A DNA stretch of 31,377 nucleotides, from the NCBI GenBank assembly GCA_002405915.1, contig DHMS01000030.1:1-31377 (forward strand), given 5' to 3'. The translations under genes and the position numbers were made by a program. Under the pieces are notes generated by a model. It was given only the letters and a program-made list of their open reading frames with translations, was not told the DNA's origin and ran no database searches. Shown one piece after another: positions 6,916 through 15,831 of this stretch. The stretch is from Christensenella sp. UBA4636. Its GTDB lineage: Bacteria; Bacillota; Clostridia; Christensenellales; Borkfalkiaceae. Positions within the stretch are counted from its first letter, which is position 1, and the number at the start of each line of letters is the position of its first letter.

Positions 6916-8787
6916 CTACTGTTTACGCTCCTTGCTGCTTAAATAAACCATTAAAACGGCGATATCCGCGGGGTTGACGCCCGAAATTCTGCTTGCTTGA
7001 CCAAGTGAAAGAGGCTTTATTTTGTCGAGCTTTTCGCGCGCTTCTATCCTTAGCCCGTCGATATCCTTGTATTCGATATCGGGCGAAAGGGCTTTTTCTT
7101 CGAGCCGACGAGCCTTTTCAATCTCTTCAAGCCCGCGTTTTAAGTAGCCCTCGTAGCGCGTGGTCGTTTCGAGCGTTTCTTTAAGGTCGTAAGCGTAGCC
7201 CTCTAAAATGCCGAACTTTTCGATGATATCTTCGAGCGTTATTCCGCGCTTAATCATGTCGGCGTAAGATATGCCGCCGTTTAGAGTCCCGCCGTAGCTT
7301 TCGACAAACTCTTTGGCTTGCTTGGGCGAAACCGGCGTTTTAAGGATTTCTTCGCCGTCGGCAAGAGCCTTTTTGCGCGCTAAAAACCTTGCGTAGCGTT
7401 CGTCGGAAACAAGCCCCGCTTCGCGCCCTTTTTCGGTCAAGCGCATGTCGGCGTTGTCTTGGCGCAAGAAAATGCGGTATTCCGCGCGGGAAGTCATCAT
7501 TCTGTACGGCTCGTCCGTGCCTTTCGTCACGAGGTCGTCGATAAGCACGCCGATGTACGCTTCGTCGCGGCGAAGAACGAGCGGCGGCAGGTTGCGTAGA
7601 TATAGCGAAGCGTTAAGCCCGGCGATAAGACCTTGGGCGGCGGCTTCTTCATAACCGCTGGTGCCGTTTATTTGCCCCGCCGAGTAAAGCCCTTTTATCT
7701 TTTTGAATTGCAGCGTAGCAAGTAAGTCCGTCGAGTCTATGCAGTCGTACTCTATCGCGTAGGCGTACCGCACTATTTCGCAGTTTTCAAGCCCCGCAAT
7801 CGTACGGTACATTGCTTTTTGCACGTCGTGCGGAAGCGATGTGGACATGCCCTGAACGTAAACTTCGTCCGTGTCCGCGCCCTCGGGTTCTAAGAATATC
7901 TGGTGCCGCTCTTTGTCGCGGAATCTGTCTACTTTGGTTTCAATCGACGGACAGTACCTTGGTCCCGTAGACTTTATTTCGCCGTTGAAAAGAGGCGAAC
8001 GGTCGAGGTTGGCTTTTATTATTTCATGCGTTTTTTCGTTGGTATACGTTAAGTAGCACGGCGTTTGCTTTTCGGGTACGCCGTCGGACATAAACGAAAA
8101 CGGGTAAACGTCCGTTTCTCCGCACTGAACGGTGCATTTAGAGTAATCTATCGTTCGTCCGTCTACTCTTGCGGGCGTTCCCGTCTTAAAGCGGCGGATT
8201 GAAAAACCGAGGTTTATTAAGCTATTCGTGAGTTCGTTTGCCGCTTCGAAGCCGTTAGGACCCGAGTTTTTAGACCATTCGCCGGCGATAACGCGGCTTT
8301 TAAGATATACGCCCGTGCAAAGCACTATCGCTTTTGCGTAAAGCACGCTGCCGTACGCCGTTTTTACGCCTTTCACTTCTCCGTTTTCGACGAGAATTTC
8401 CGTTGCTTCGCCTTGAATAATGCGCAAGTTTTCCGTTTTTTCAAGCACCGATTTGACGTAACGGTGATAGTAGCTTTTGTCCGATTGGCACCTTAAACTC
8501 TGCACCGCCGCGCCTTTGCCGCGGTTGAGCATTTTTATCTGCATCATCGTTTTGTCCGCCGCTATCCCCATAAATCCGCCGAGTGCGTCAAGCTCGCGGA
8601 CGAGGTGTCCTTTCGCCGTTCCGCCGATTGATGGGTTGCACGGCATAAACGCTATACTGTCGGCGTTGAGCGTAAGCATTGCCGTTTTAAGCCCCGTTTT
8701 CGCAAGAGCTAAAGAAGCTTCAACGCCCGCGTGTCCCGCGCCGATAACTACCGCGTCAAAGTAGTCTTCAATAAAAAAAGTCTTCAT
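6916..8787 (-). CDS. mnmG: tRNA uridine-5-carboxymethylaminomethyl(34) synthesis enzyme MnmG
   Basis: This 623-residue full-length MnmG (GidA) uses FAD and, with MnmE, installs the carboxymethylaminomethyl group at U34 of several tRNAs. The N-terminal Rossmann motif is VIGAGHAGVEA (G16, G18, G21). Further family signatures are 'MPCNPSIGGTAKGHLVRELD', 'YCPSIETKVDRF', 'QGMSTSLPHDVQ', 'GQINGTSGYEEAAAQGLIAG', 'TSRAEYRIFLRQDNADMRLT' and the C-terminal 'LGQASRISGVNPADI'. It lies 73 bp behind dnaA on the same strand and is probably cotranscribed. No clear Shine-Dalgarno sequence precedes ATG 8787; instead a copy of the dispersed GATAATCGACTTAT element abuts the start codon. In many Bacillota mnmG sits with mnmE/jag rather than dnaA, and mnmE is not in this window. 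Confidence 0.97.
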   Translation of the reverse strand: MKTFFIEDYFDAVVIGAGHAGVEASLALAKTGLKTAMLTLNADSIAFMPCNPSIGGTAKGHLVRELDALGGFMGIAADKTMMQIKMLNRGKGAAVQSLRCQSDKSYYHRYVKSVLEKTENLRIIQGEATEILVENGEVKGVKTAYGSVLYAKAIVLCTGVYLKSRVIAGEWSKNSGPNGFEAANELTNSLINLGFSIRRFKTGTPARVDGRTIDYSKCTVQCGETDVYPFSFMSDGVPEKQTPCYLTYTNEKTHEIIKANLDRSPLFNGEIKSTGPRYCPSIETKVDRFRDKERHQIFLEPEGADTDEVYVQGMSTSLPHDVQKAMYRTIAGLENCEIVRYAYAIEYDCIDSTDLLATLQFKKIKGLYSAGQINGTSGYEEAAAQGLIAGLNASLYLRNLPPLVLRRDEAYIGVLIDDLVTKGTDEPYRMMTSRAEYRIFLRQDNADMRLTEKGREAGLVSDERYARFLARKKALADGEEILKTPVSPKQAKEFVESYGGTLNGGISYADMIKRGITLEDIIEKFGILEGYAYDLKETLETTTRYEGYLKRGLEEIEKARRLEEKALSPDIEYKDIDGLRIEAREKLDKIKPLSLGQASRISGVNPADIAVLMVYLSSKERKQ

Positions 8788-8860
8788 ATAAGTCGATTAT
8801 CTCTATATTTTGCGTTTTAGATGAGCGGTTTGCACTTGAATGCTGACCGCCGTTTTACAG

Positions 8861-10198
8861 TTATTTTTTCAAAATCAAGTTTTTAAGGTCGTTTACTTCC
8901 GTCGCTGTTTTGGGGTTGGTTTTTATAAGTTCCGCAATCTTGTCACGCGTGTAAATAATGGTAGTGTGGTCCTTGCCGCCCATTGCCTGACCTATCGAAA
9001 CGAGCGGAATTGACAAAAGTTCCGTCATGAGATACGTGCAGATTTGGCGCGGTTCCACGAGTTCTTTTTTCTTCTTTTTGCTTATAAGGTCGGCGCGGTT
9101 AAGCCCGTAAAAGTCGCAAACGACTTCGATAATTTTGTCGGGCGTAAGCGCTTCTTCGTGTTGTTCGTCGGCGGGCTTCGATAGGTTTATCGCTTCGCGC
9201 GCAAGCTCTATCGTTATGGGGGATTCCTTTAAGAGCGAAGCGAAAATGACTTTCGTCAAAAGCCCTTCGAGAGAGCGGACGTCGTTGTCGCTGTTCTCGG
9301 CTAAAAAGGTTGCGACTTCCAAGGAAAGTATGTATTTTTTGCTTTCGGCTTTCTTTTGGAGTATCGCGATTTTCGTTTCGATATCTGGCGGCAAAACTTG
9401 CGCCATAAGTCCGCTCAAAAAGCGCGTTTTAAGCCTTTCTTCCAAAAGTTCTATTTCTTTGGGGTGGCAGTCTGCGGAAAGCACAATCTGCTTGTTGCGG
9501 CTGTAAAGCTCGTTAAAGGTATGGAAAAACTCTTCCTGCGTGCTTTGTTTGCGCGCGAGGAACTGCACGTCATCGATGATGAGAACGTCCACGCCGCGAT
9601 AACGCTTGCGGAAGTCCTCGCCGTCGCTCCCGGAGTACGCTTTGCCGAGGCGAATGGTGTTGATAAGGTCGTTTGTGAATTGTTCGCACGTCGCGTACAA
9701 AATATTCGCGCTCGGGTTCTTTTGCTTGATGCTGTTGGCGATAGCTTGCATTATGTGCGTTTTTCCAAGCCCCGACGAGCCGTAAATAAAGAGGGGGTTG
9801 TAACTGTTGCCCGGGTCGTCCGCAACGGCTTTTGCGGCGGCGTAAAGGTAGCGGTTGCTTTCGCCTACGACAAAGGAATCGAACGTATACTTAGGGTCGA
9901 TAGGCGCGGAAAAGACTTCCGGCTGCTTGCGGGAAGTAAAATACGGCGTTTTGGAATTGCCCACGTATATCGTGAAGTCGGTTACGCCCGTTTTTGCGAC
10001 GGCGAACGCGTCGAGAATTTTGTCGCTGTTTCTTACCGCCGCGGAAGCGAAGTGTTCCGTTTCGGCTTTAAGTACAAGCGTGCTTGACATAAGGTCGACC
10101 GCGGCGACATGCTTGTCGATAAACGTGTAAGTTATGTTTGAAACGGTTTTTTGAAGCACCGCCAAACTGTTTTTCCAAAGTATTTCGTAATTTTCCAT
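8861..10198 (-). CDS. dnaA: Chromosomal replication initiator DnaA
   Basis: The protein has 445 residues. Domain I is at about 1-80, then a very short linker, the AAA+ domain at about 100-320 with Walker A GSSGLGKT (140-147), Walker B VLIIDD (205-210) and sensor-2 arginine in DVRSLEG (R308), and the domain IV DNA-binding helix-turn-helix with the signature GGKDHTTI (407-414). It would bind DnaA boxes and load the replicative helicase at oriC. AGGAAAG precedes ATG 10198. The gene is divergent from recF, and dnaN, which usually follows dnaA, is absent from both sides. The signature carries Lys instead of the usual Arg after GG. Confidence 0.98.
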   Translation of the reverse strand: MENYEILWKNSLAVLQKTVSNITYTFIDKHVAAVDLMSSTLVLKAETEHFASAAVRNSDKILDAFAVAKTGVTDFTIYVGNSKTPYFTSRKQPEVFSAPIDPKYTFDSFVVGESNRYLYAAAKAVADDPGNSYNPLFIYGSSGLGKTHIMQAIANSIKQKNPSANILYATCEQFTNDLINTIRLGKAYSGSDGEDFRKRYRGVDVLIIDDVQFLARKQSTQEEFFHTFNELYSRNKQIVLSADCHPKEIELLEERLKTRFLSGLMAQVLPPDIETKIAILQKKAESKKYILSLEVATFLAENSDNDVRSLEGLLTKVIFASLLKESPITIELAREAINLSKPADEQHEEALTPDKIIEVVCDFYGLNRADLISKKKKKELVEPRQICTYLMTELLSIPLVSIGQAMGGKDHTTIIYTRDKIAELIKTNPKTATEVNDLKNLILKK

Positions 10199-10333
10199 CT
10201 GACTTTCCTCGTACGCAAAATTTAAAAAGCGCGAATCATGTTGACAACTTTCAAAAGAGTATATATAATTGTATTATATATCCGAAAAAAAATCAAGTTT
10301 TTAAAAATGAAAGCTTGATAAAAGACGTGAAAA
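10199..10333. other. dnaA-recF divergent intergenic region
   Basis: This 135-bp AT-rich gap holds a consensus recF promoter and TATATAAT-like tracts on both strands. I found no TTATCCACA-type DnaA box or close variant, and none in the 73-bp dnaA-mnmG gap, so I cannot call an origin here. Confidence 0.6.
10241..10269 (+). promoter_or_regulatory. Consensus promoter of recF
   Basis: TTGACA (10241-10246), 17-bp spacer, TATAAT (10264-10269). Confidence 0.85.
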
Positions 10334-11431
10334 ATGCAACTTGAAAGCTTAACTTTAAAAAACTTCCGCAATTACGCTTCCGAAACATTCGATTACGGGG
10401 CGGGCGTGAACGTCATAACGGGCGGAAACGCTCAGGGCAAAACTAATTCCGCGGAGGCGGTGTTCTTGCTTGCGACGGGGTTTTCGCCGAGAGTAAAAAA
10501 GGACAAGCAGGTTATCCGCTACGGAGAAAGCGAAGCGGAAATTTCCGCGCGGGCTATCTCGGCTTACGGCTCGGTTAAAACTTCGCTCACCTTTTTTGCC
10601 GACGGAAAAAAGAAAATCGCCGTCAACGAGGCGGAAGTAAAGCGCGTGGGCGATTTGCTCGGCAACATTTACGCGGTGTTTTTTAACCCCGGGGAGTTAA
10701 AACTCATTCAGGAAAGCCCCGAGGACAGGCGCAGATTTATGGACATCGCGCTTTCGCAGCTAAACAGAAGATATTTTTATTCGCTCTCTAAATACAAAAA
10801 AATAATAGTCCAACGCAACAATCTTTTGAAGGAAAACGACAAGGAACTTATCCTCGACACGTTGCCCGTGTGGGACGAACAACTTGCCGATTACGCGGCG
10901 GACGTTATAGAGGGCAGAAACGAATTTTGTTCTAAGCTTGCGCCTAAGGCAAAAGCCGCGCACGAGGCGGTGACGGGCGGCGAAGAGTCGCTTTTTGTGG
11001 GTTCGAACGAAAAATTCAAAGGAAGCCGCGAAGAGATAAAGGAAAAGTTTAAAGCGGCACTTAGTGAAAACATGGAGCGGGATATGGTCCTCGGGTTCAC
11101 GAGCGTGGGTCCGCATCGCGACGATTTGAAGATTACGCTAAACGGCGAGGACGTAAAAAGTTACGGCTCGCAAGGTCAACAACGCACCGCCGCGCTTTCC
11201 TTAAAGCTTGCCGAGCTTGAAATTTTCAAGGAAAAATTCGGCGAATATCCGCTTTTAATTTTGGACGACGCGCTCAGCGAACTCGACCGTTCAAGACAAA
11301 AACGCCTTTTAAAATACGTTGAAAACGTGCAGACGATAATAACTTGCACGCATATCGAAGAGGAAGTTTTCGTCGGAACGGAATATAAAAAGTTCGAAGT
11401 GGAAAAAGGAAAAATAGTAAAAGAAAGTTAA
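10334..11431 (+). CDS. recF: DNA replication/repair protein RecF
   Basis: This 365-residue SMC-like ATPase of the RecFOR pathway loads RecA onto gapped single-stranded DNA. The N-terminus 'LESLTLKNFRNYASETFDY' is followed by Walker A GGNAQGKT (30-37). The ABC signature region is SYGSQGQQRTAALSL (about 277-290) and Walker B is LLILDDALSELD (about 307-318). The characteristic 'VFFNPGELKLIQESPEDRRR' and 'GPHRDDL' motifs are present. The ribosome-binding site is weak. It has its own consensus promoter and faces away from dnaA, unlike the common dnaA-dnaN-recF order. A copy of the dispersed palindromic element follows the stop. Confidence 0.97.
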   Translation: MQLESLTLKNFRNYASETFDYGAGVNVITGGNAQGKTNSAEAVFLLATGFSPRVKKDKQVIRYGESEAEISARAISAYGSVKTSLTFFADGKKKIAVNEAEVKRVGDLLGNIYAVFFNPGELKLIQESPEDRRRFMDIALSQLNRRYFYSLSKYKKIIVQRNNLLKENDKELILDTLPVWDEQLADYAADVIEGRNEFCSKLAPKAKAAHEAVTGGEESLFVGSNEKFKGSREEIKEKFKAALSENMERDMVLGFTSVGPHRDDLKITLNGEDVKSYGSQGQQRTAALSLKLAELEIFKEKFGEYPLLILDDALSELDRSRQKRLLKYVENVQTIITCTHIEEEVFVGTEYKKFEVEKGKIVKES

Positions 11432-11439
11432 CGTAATTT

Positions 11440-11468
11440 GCCGATAATCGGCTTATAGGCGGGCTTTT
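11440..11468 (+). repeat. Dispersed palindromic element, copy after recF
   Basis: GCCGATAATCGGC (11440-11452) is a perfect odd palindrome, followed by TTATAGGCGGGCTTTT. It begins 8 bp after the recF stop. The same block with small changes occurs near 208, 4483, 8786-8800, 16782 and 20225-20253. Confidence 0.75.
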
Positions 11469-11499
11469 AATGAAAATTTATTAAAAACAGGAGAGAAAA

Positions 11500-12000
11500 A
11501 TGAAAGTTTTATACGATGAAAAACATTATCTGAAAGACGGCGAAACCGTGCTTTATTCTAAAAAGGCGGACAAAGCGTACTTCCCGACGGCGGAAGTAAT
11601 AGTCGGCGGAATTTTGGTCGCGCTTACTCTTGCGTTCGACGGGTTTATGGTCGGTTCCAACGTAACGGGCGTTATAATGAAAGCGAACAAGCTTTACGAA
11701 GCTTTGCTATTTATCGCCGCGCTTTTCGTCCACCTCGTGCCGATAGGCGTGTGGTTCGTGAATATCTTAAAGAAAATCGCGTTTACGAAGAGCGGCTACA
11801 TTTTGATAACGGACAAAAAAGCCGCGCTCATCTATCTCGGCGACGAAACGGAAATAAAAGCCGTGTTTTATGACAACGTTTCCGCCGTCACCGCGGAAAA
11901 GGACAAACTTTGTTTCACCCTTGCCGACGGAAAGTTTATAATAAAAGGTGTCGAAAACGCGCAAGAATTAAAAGAAAAGATAGAAAGCCTGCCGGATTAA
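11500..12000 (+). CDS. Membrane protein with PH-like cytosolic domain
   Basis: This 166-residue protein has a short hydrophilic start ('LKDGETVLYSKKADKAYF'), two membrane segments (about 33-54 and 66-90) and a C-terminal domain of about 70 residues. That domain ('SGYILITDKKAALIY', 'FYDNVSAV', 'DGKFIIKGVENAQELKEKI') has the strand pattern and terminal helix of bacterial PH-type domains. AGGAGAG gives a strong RBS for ATG 11500. The function is unknown; such proteins are generally membrane-associated with no enzymatic motif. Its stop lies inside the stem of a shared terminator. The call rests on pattern only. Confidence 0.7.
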   Translation: MKVLYDEKHYLKDGETVLYSKKADKAYFPTAEVIVGGILVALTLAFDGFMVGSNVTGVIMKANKLYEALLFIAALFVHLVPIGVWFVNILKKIAFTKSGYILITDKKAALIYLGDETEIKAVFYDNVSAVTAEKDKLCFTLADGKFIIKGVENAQELKEKIESLPD

Positions 12001-12015
12001 AGCGGGCTTTCTATC
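11979..12015. terminator. Bidirectional terminator between convergent genes
   Basis: A 14-bp stem (11979-11992 with 12002-12015, one G-U pair in RNA) with a 9-nt loop that includes the TAA of the PH-like gene. The better T-rich tail (TTTTCTTTT) is on the minus strand, where it would end the ABC transporter transcript. Confidence 0.7.
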
Positions 12016-12017
12016 TG

Positions 12018-12045
12018 AACGAGAGATTTATAACGAGAGATTTAT
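12018..12045. repeat. Tandem 14-bp duplication at the ABC transporter stop codon
   Basis: AACGAGAGATTTAT occurs twice head to tail (12018-12031 and 12032-12045). The second copy contains the reverse-strand TAA (12044-12042) of the ABC transporter. Confidence 0.8.
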
Positions 12046-14504
12046 ACGCTTCTTATAGCGTCTACGGGTTTCATTCTATTGATTTTATTTAACGGCAACA
12101 GCGAGAACAGTATAGGAAAAATCATGTTGCACAGTATTGAAAGTAAAACCGTTATACCGTCGTACGCAATCCAACTACAGTACAAACTATTCGGTCCGCT
12201 GAACGCAGCGCCGGTTAGGGCAATAAGCCCGACTGCCGTAATATTCGTCAGAACAAACGAAACTATTGCAATAAAGATGACTTTGACAAGGTGAATTTCG
12301 ATTATACTTTTCCCGCTTATTCCGAAAGCTCGCATAATTCCGATTTCTTTTGTTTTACTTGTGACGAACACGAAAACTGTGTTTATAACGAGCAATAACG
12401 AAACGATAAACATAATTACCGCAATAATTTGTAATATAACGGAAGATAGCTTAAAGGTATCTTCAAGATAATATACGGAATACGACATTACGTTTGCCGT
12501 AGCGATTTCGTATTTTCCCCTTAACGTTTCAAAAAACTCGGACAATTGACTGCTGCTAAGCGTGCTTATGTTTGCTATTGCGAAATTTTGATTACAAAAC
12601 AGCGTGTAACTTCTTATGTTTTTCCCGTCGTCGCCGTTAATATAGATATATTGCGAGCTGTCGGAATGCGTTTCTTCCGCAACGCCTTTGAGCGTAAGTT
12701 CTTTTGTCTTAGTCAGTTTATCGGTTTCGCCGTAATTCGAAAGAGATACGGTTATTTTTTTACCCAAAAATTCGGGAATCGCGCCGCTTCTATAATCGGG
12801 TTCGAATAAATCGCGATACAGCTTAATCGGAAGAATTATTTCTCCCGGTTTTAGAACGTAATTTTCAACTTCACCGCTATCGGAATAAAATTTGGAAACT
12901 TCTTCTCTTATGAGAAAATAAGGTTTGTTCAGGTCAACGCTTTTGTTTTCGCTTTCGAGCGTTACAGTGTAAGCCCCGAAAACTTTTTCTCCCGAGCTTG
13001 TCCGTACAAACGAATTAACGTTAAAAATATATAGTCCGCGAGATTCTTTTTCGTATAGATCGAGCAGTTTGTCTTTTTTTAAAAATGCTATCTCCGCTTT
13101 GTCTTCGCAGTAATAGGCTTTCATGCTTTGTTCTTGCGTTAGGTTGGCTTTAAGAAAAAAGTGTTCGCGCTCATAATCCCATTCGTAATATTTGCGATAA
13201 TCTGTTTTAAAAACGCCGGCTAAAATAACCGTTTCCTCTGTTTGCGCCGTTGAAAACACGATTTCTTTGCCGATATAGTCAGCGTAATTTACTTTAGAAA
13301 CATTAAAAAGCTCAAAATATTTGTCTATCGTATAATCGCTCAGATAAGCATAGTTTTTTTCTTCGGAGTCGATTGCTCCGTCGTATAATTCGAAGCCGAG
13401 AGAGGTGACGTCCGACATTTTTGAAACTTCAACGACTTTGCGTATGAGAGAAGGAGTTATGTTTGTGCCGATTTGCGGTTTAACGACCGACGAAATGTAA
13501 TTAAGACCTTCATGCGAAAGCGGTGCGGAAATTGTCGATACAGACCCCGACGGGGGTGTCCCTTCCGAAAGATATTGTTCCTGATACAAAAAGACTATAT
13601 CTTCGCCGTTTTTATGCAAAGACCTTGCCATTATTTTTTGGCTGTCCGTAGCGATAAACATCTGGCTCCAAAGCATAACGGCAACCGACAAAAACAATAG
13701 GCAAACAGTCAATATCGTCCTACCTTTTTTATAACCGAGATTTTTTAGCCCTTGTTTTACAATAGTCTTGAACGGCAAGTCTTTGTCGTAAATTTCGTTG
13801 TCAACGGTTTGTTTTTCTTTGAGATTTTCTTTTGTAGAAGTTCTTTCTTCGTCTTTTTCGATTAAGCCGTCTTTTACCGTTATTATTCTGTCTGCGTATT
13901 TTTCGGAGGCGGCTATATCGTGGGTAACGACCAAAACCAAACGGCGTTTTGACAAGGATTTTAGCAAGGCGAATATTTCGTCCGACGTTGAACTGTCAAG
14001 ATTTCCCGTAGGCTCGTCCGCTAAAATAACTTTCGGTTGTTTTACGATAGCTCTCGCTATCGCAACGCGTTGTTTTTGTCCGCCCGACAGTTCGTTTGAA
14101 AAATGGCTTGAATATTCGCTCAACCCGACTTCCGAAATGGCTTGGTTTATGTCCTTATCCGTTTTTCCGCACAACTTGGCGGCGAGTTCGACGTTTTCAA
14201 AAACCGTGTTGTTGTCAAGCAAGTTATACTCTTGAAAAACAAACCCTATATCTTTTTTTCTGTATAAATCGCTTGTTTTTTTGTTTTTGAGGTTTATTTC
14301 TTTTCCGTCAAAATAAACGTTGCCTTCGTTTATCTCGTCTAATCCGCCTATAACGTTAAGAAGCGTTGATTTTCCCGAGCCGCTTTTCCCGACTATAAAA
14401 ACCATGCCGAAAGACGGCAACGTTAAGTTGATGTCCTTTAAAGCGTTCACAACATTCCCGCCTTTCGATATGTAATTTTTCTTAATGTTTTTGAGTTCAA
14501 TCAT
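12042..14504 (-). CDS. ABC exporter: ATPase fused to FtsX/MacB-type permease
   Basis: One polypeptide of about 820 residues. Counting from the upstream in-frame start at 14558, the N-terminal ~230 residues are an ABC ATPase with Walker A GKSGSGKST (57-65), Q-loop FVFQEYNLL, signature LSGGQKQR, Walker B VILADEPTGNLD and H-loop VVTHD. A linker follows, then one membrane helix ('ILTVCLLFLSVAVMLWSQMF'), about 350 extracytoplasmic residues, and three C-terminal helices of the FtsX family, ending 'NRMKPVDAIRSV'. I prefer the start at 14504 (MIELKNIKKNY), where the family alignment begins; ATG 14516 and the start at 14558 are possible, and no clear RBS is seen. MacB/LolD-like exporters move peptides, lipids or antibiotics; the substrate is unknown. 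No TolC/MFP partner or two-component system is adjacent. Confidence 0.9.
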   Translation of the reverse strand: MIELKNIKKNYISKGGNVVNALKDINLTLPSFGMVFIVGKSGSGKSTLLNVIGGLDEINEGNVYFDGKEINLKNKKTSDLYRKKDIGFVFQEYNLLDNNTVFENVELAAKLCGKTDKDINQAISEVGLSEYSSHFSNELSGGQKQRVAIARAIVKQPKVILADEPTGNLDSSTSDEIFALLKSLSKRRLVLVVTHDIAASEKYADRIITVKDGLIEKDEERTSTKENLKEKQTVDNEIYDKDLPFKTIVKQGLKNLGYKKGRTILTVCLLFLSVAVMLWSQMFIATDSQKIMARSLHKNGEDIVFLYQEQYLSEGTPPSGSVSTISAPLSHEGLNYISSVVKPQIGTNITPSLIRKVVEVSKMSDVTSLGFELYDGAIDSEEKNYAYLSDYTIDKYFELFNVSKVNYADYIGKEIVFSTAQTEETVILAGVFKTDYRKYYEWDYEREHFFLKANLTQEQSMKAYYCEDKAEIAFLKKDKLLDLYEKESRGLYIFNVNSFVRTSSGEKVFGAYTVTLESENKSVDLNKPYFLIREEVSKFYSDSGEVENYVLKPGEIILPIKLYRDLFEPDYRSGAIPEFLGKKITVSLSNYGETDKLTKTKELTLKGVAEETHSDSSQYIYINGDDGKNIRSYTLFCNQNFAIANISTLSSSQLSEFFETLRGKYEIATANVMSYSVYYLEDTFKLSSVILQIIAVIMFIVSLLLVINTVFVFVTSKTKEIGIMRAFGISGKSIIEIHLVKVIFIAIVSFVLTNITAVGLIALTGAAFSGPNSLYCSWIAYDGITVLLSILCNMIFPILFSLLPLNKINRMKPVDAIRSV

Positions 14505-14558
14505 TTTTTTAACCATTTGACTTATGCTTATAATATCATCGTTGAAATATTTTATCAC

Positions 14559-14748
14559 ACTTCAAAAAATTAAACACGCAAGGTTTTGTAAGCGGAATGT
14601 AAATTTTTTGTAAATTATAAAGAGGAACGCGGGTTGCGTTTTGATACGTAAAAACATAAAAAGTGCCGCTATATGCTTGTTATCGCATAGTTTTGGGTGG
14701 AAAACGCATAATAAGAAAGAAGCTTGAAAAGCTTTTTAAAGGGCTATT
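14559..14748. other. Intergenic region between ABC exporter and vanW
   Basis: This 190-bp AT-rich divergent gap holds a small hairpin with AAGC/GCTT arms near 14722-14737 and AAAGGG as the likely RBS of vanW. I could not find a convincing -35/-10 pair for either gene and see no coding potential. Confidence 0.4.
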
Positions 14749-15831
14749 ATGCGGAAGAAATTCGTGGGTTTTGCCGCTTGTCTTTTGACGGCGGCTTTTA
14801 TAATATCTTTTGGAAGTGCGGTGACAAACTCTTTCGCCGCGCCGTCGCTCACGGTAGTTGCGGGCGGAAAGACTTACGTTTTTTGCGGCGACGAACTTGA
14901 AAATTCCGTTTTCGGGTTAAGACTGAAAGCTATCGACGAAGTGCTTGGCGGTATTGCCGCGGACTGTTTTTTGCCGTACGAGGACGCGGTTGTAACTTTT
15001 AAGCCGAATAACGAAAATAAGTTTTCCTATAAAAAGGAAAGGATAGGCAAAAAGATTGACGAGGAAAAACTCAAGACCGACGTTCTGACGGCTTTGTCCG
15101 TAGGCGGCGGACAGGTCGAAGCTAAAACCATAACGCTTTACCCCGCTTTTACCGTCGAAAAAGCTAAAAAAGAGAGCTTTTTGAAGGGGAGTTTTACTAC
15201 CGAATTTCCGCTAAGCACGGCGGAAAGAAAGGAAAACATAAGGCTTTCTGCAAGCTCTGTTATCGGCAAAGTTTTACTGCCGGGCGAAACGCTTTCTTTC
15301 AACAAAGCGGTGGGAGAACGGACGGAAGAGCGCGGGTACAAAACGGCAAAAGTTATTATCGACGGCAAAATGACGGACGGGCTTGGCGGCGGAGTGTGCC
15401 AGACCTCTTCAACGCTATATAACGCGGCGTTGCGCGCGGGGCTTAAAATTGCCGAACGGCACCCACATTCCGTCGCGCCCGTGTACGTGGACAAATCTTT
15501 CGACGCGACCGTGAGCTACGGGCTTCAAGACCTAAAAATCGTCAACGATACTTCGGGCAGAATTTATATCGGCGGGTCCGTGACGGATAAAGAGGTGACT
15601 TTTGAAATTTACGGGCTTGAAAACGAGTACGAATACGTCTTTGAAAGCGTAACGCAAGAGGAAATTGTGGAAACGGACGAGTTGAGCGGTGAAAACTTTA
15701 TCACGGGATATGTTACGGAAGGGTTCGTCACCGTCGTAAAGGACGGCAAAATCGTCAAAAAATACAGGTTAAGCAAAGATAAATATACACTGACAACGCC
15801 TATCGCGCGCGCAAGCGGTGAAAACGATTGA
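14749..15831 (+). CDS. Secreted or membrane-anchored VanW-family protein
   Basis: The protein has 360 residues. A signal peptide or N-terminal anchor occupies about 1-31. A poorly conserved domain (about 32-150) precedes the VanW domain (about 160-290), recognised by 'SFNKAVGERTEERGYKTAKV', 'GLGGGVCQTSSTLYNAALRA', 'RHPHSVAPVYV' and 'YGLQDLKIVNDT'. The C-terminal 'ENFITGYVTEGFVTVVKDGK' is strand-rich and G5-like. VanW was named from vancomycin-resistance clusters, but most family members occur outside them and their biochemical role is not known; a cell-wall role is inferred. No van ligase or regulator is nearby. Its stop codon overlaps the -35 box of the next gene. Confidence 0.88.
   Translation: MRKKFVGFAACLLTAAFIISFGSAVTNSFAAPSLTVVAGGKTYVFCGDELENSVFGLRLKAIDEVLGGIAADCFLPYEDAVVTFKPNNENKFSYKKERIGKKIDEEKLKTDVLTALSVGGGQVEAKTITLYPAFTVEKAKKESFLKGSFTTEFPLSTAERKENIRLSASSVIGKVLLPGETLSFNKAVGERTEERGYKTAKVIIDGKMTDGLGGGVCQTSSTLYNAALRAGLKIAERHPHSVAPVYVDKSFDATVSYGLQDLKIVNDTSGRIYIGGSVTDKEVTFEIYGLENEYEYVFESVTQEEIVETDELSGENFITGYVTEGFVTVVKDGKIVKKYRLSKDKYTLTTPIARASGEND

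Noticed and set aside
9356..10087. 243-codon open frame antisense to dnaA
   Set aside because: dnaA is certain on the other strand; the antisense product shows no recognisable domain.
10199..10333. Possible oriC between dnaA and recF
   Set aside because: AT-rich and well placed, but no DnaA-box-like sequences are visible and the gap is only 135 bp; it is filled by promoters.
14749..15831. Vancomycin-resistance locus because of vanW
   Set aside because: No D-Ala-D-Lac/Ser ligase, VanX/Y or VanRS is present; VanW-family proteins are widespread without resistance.
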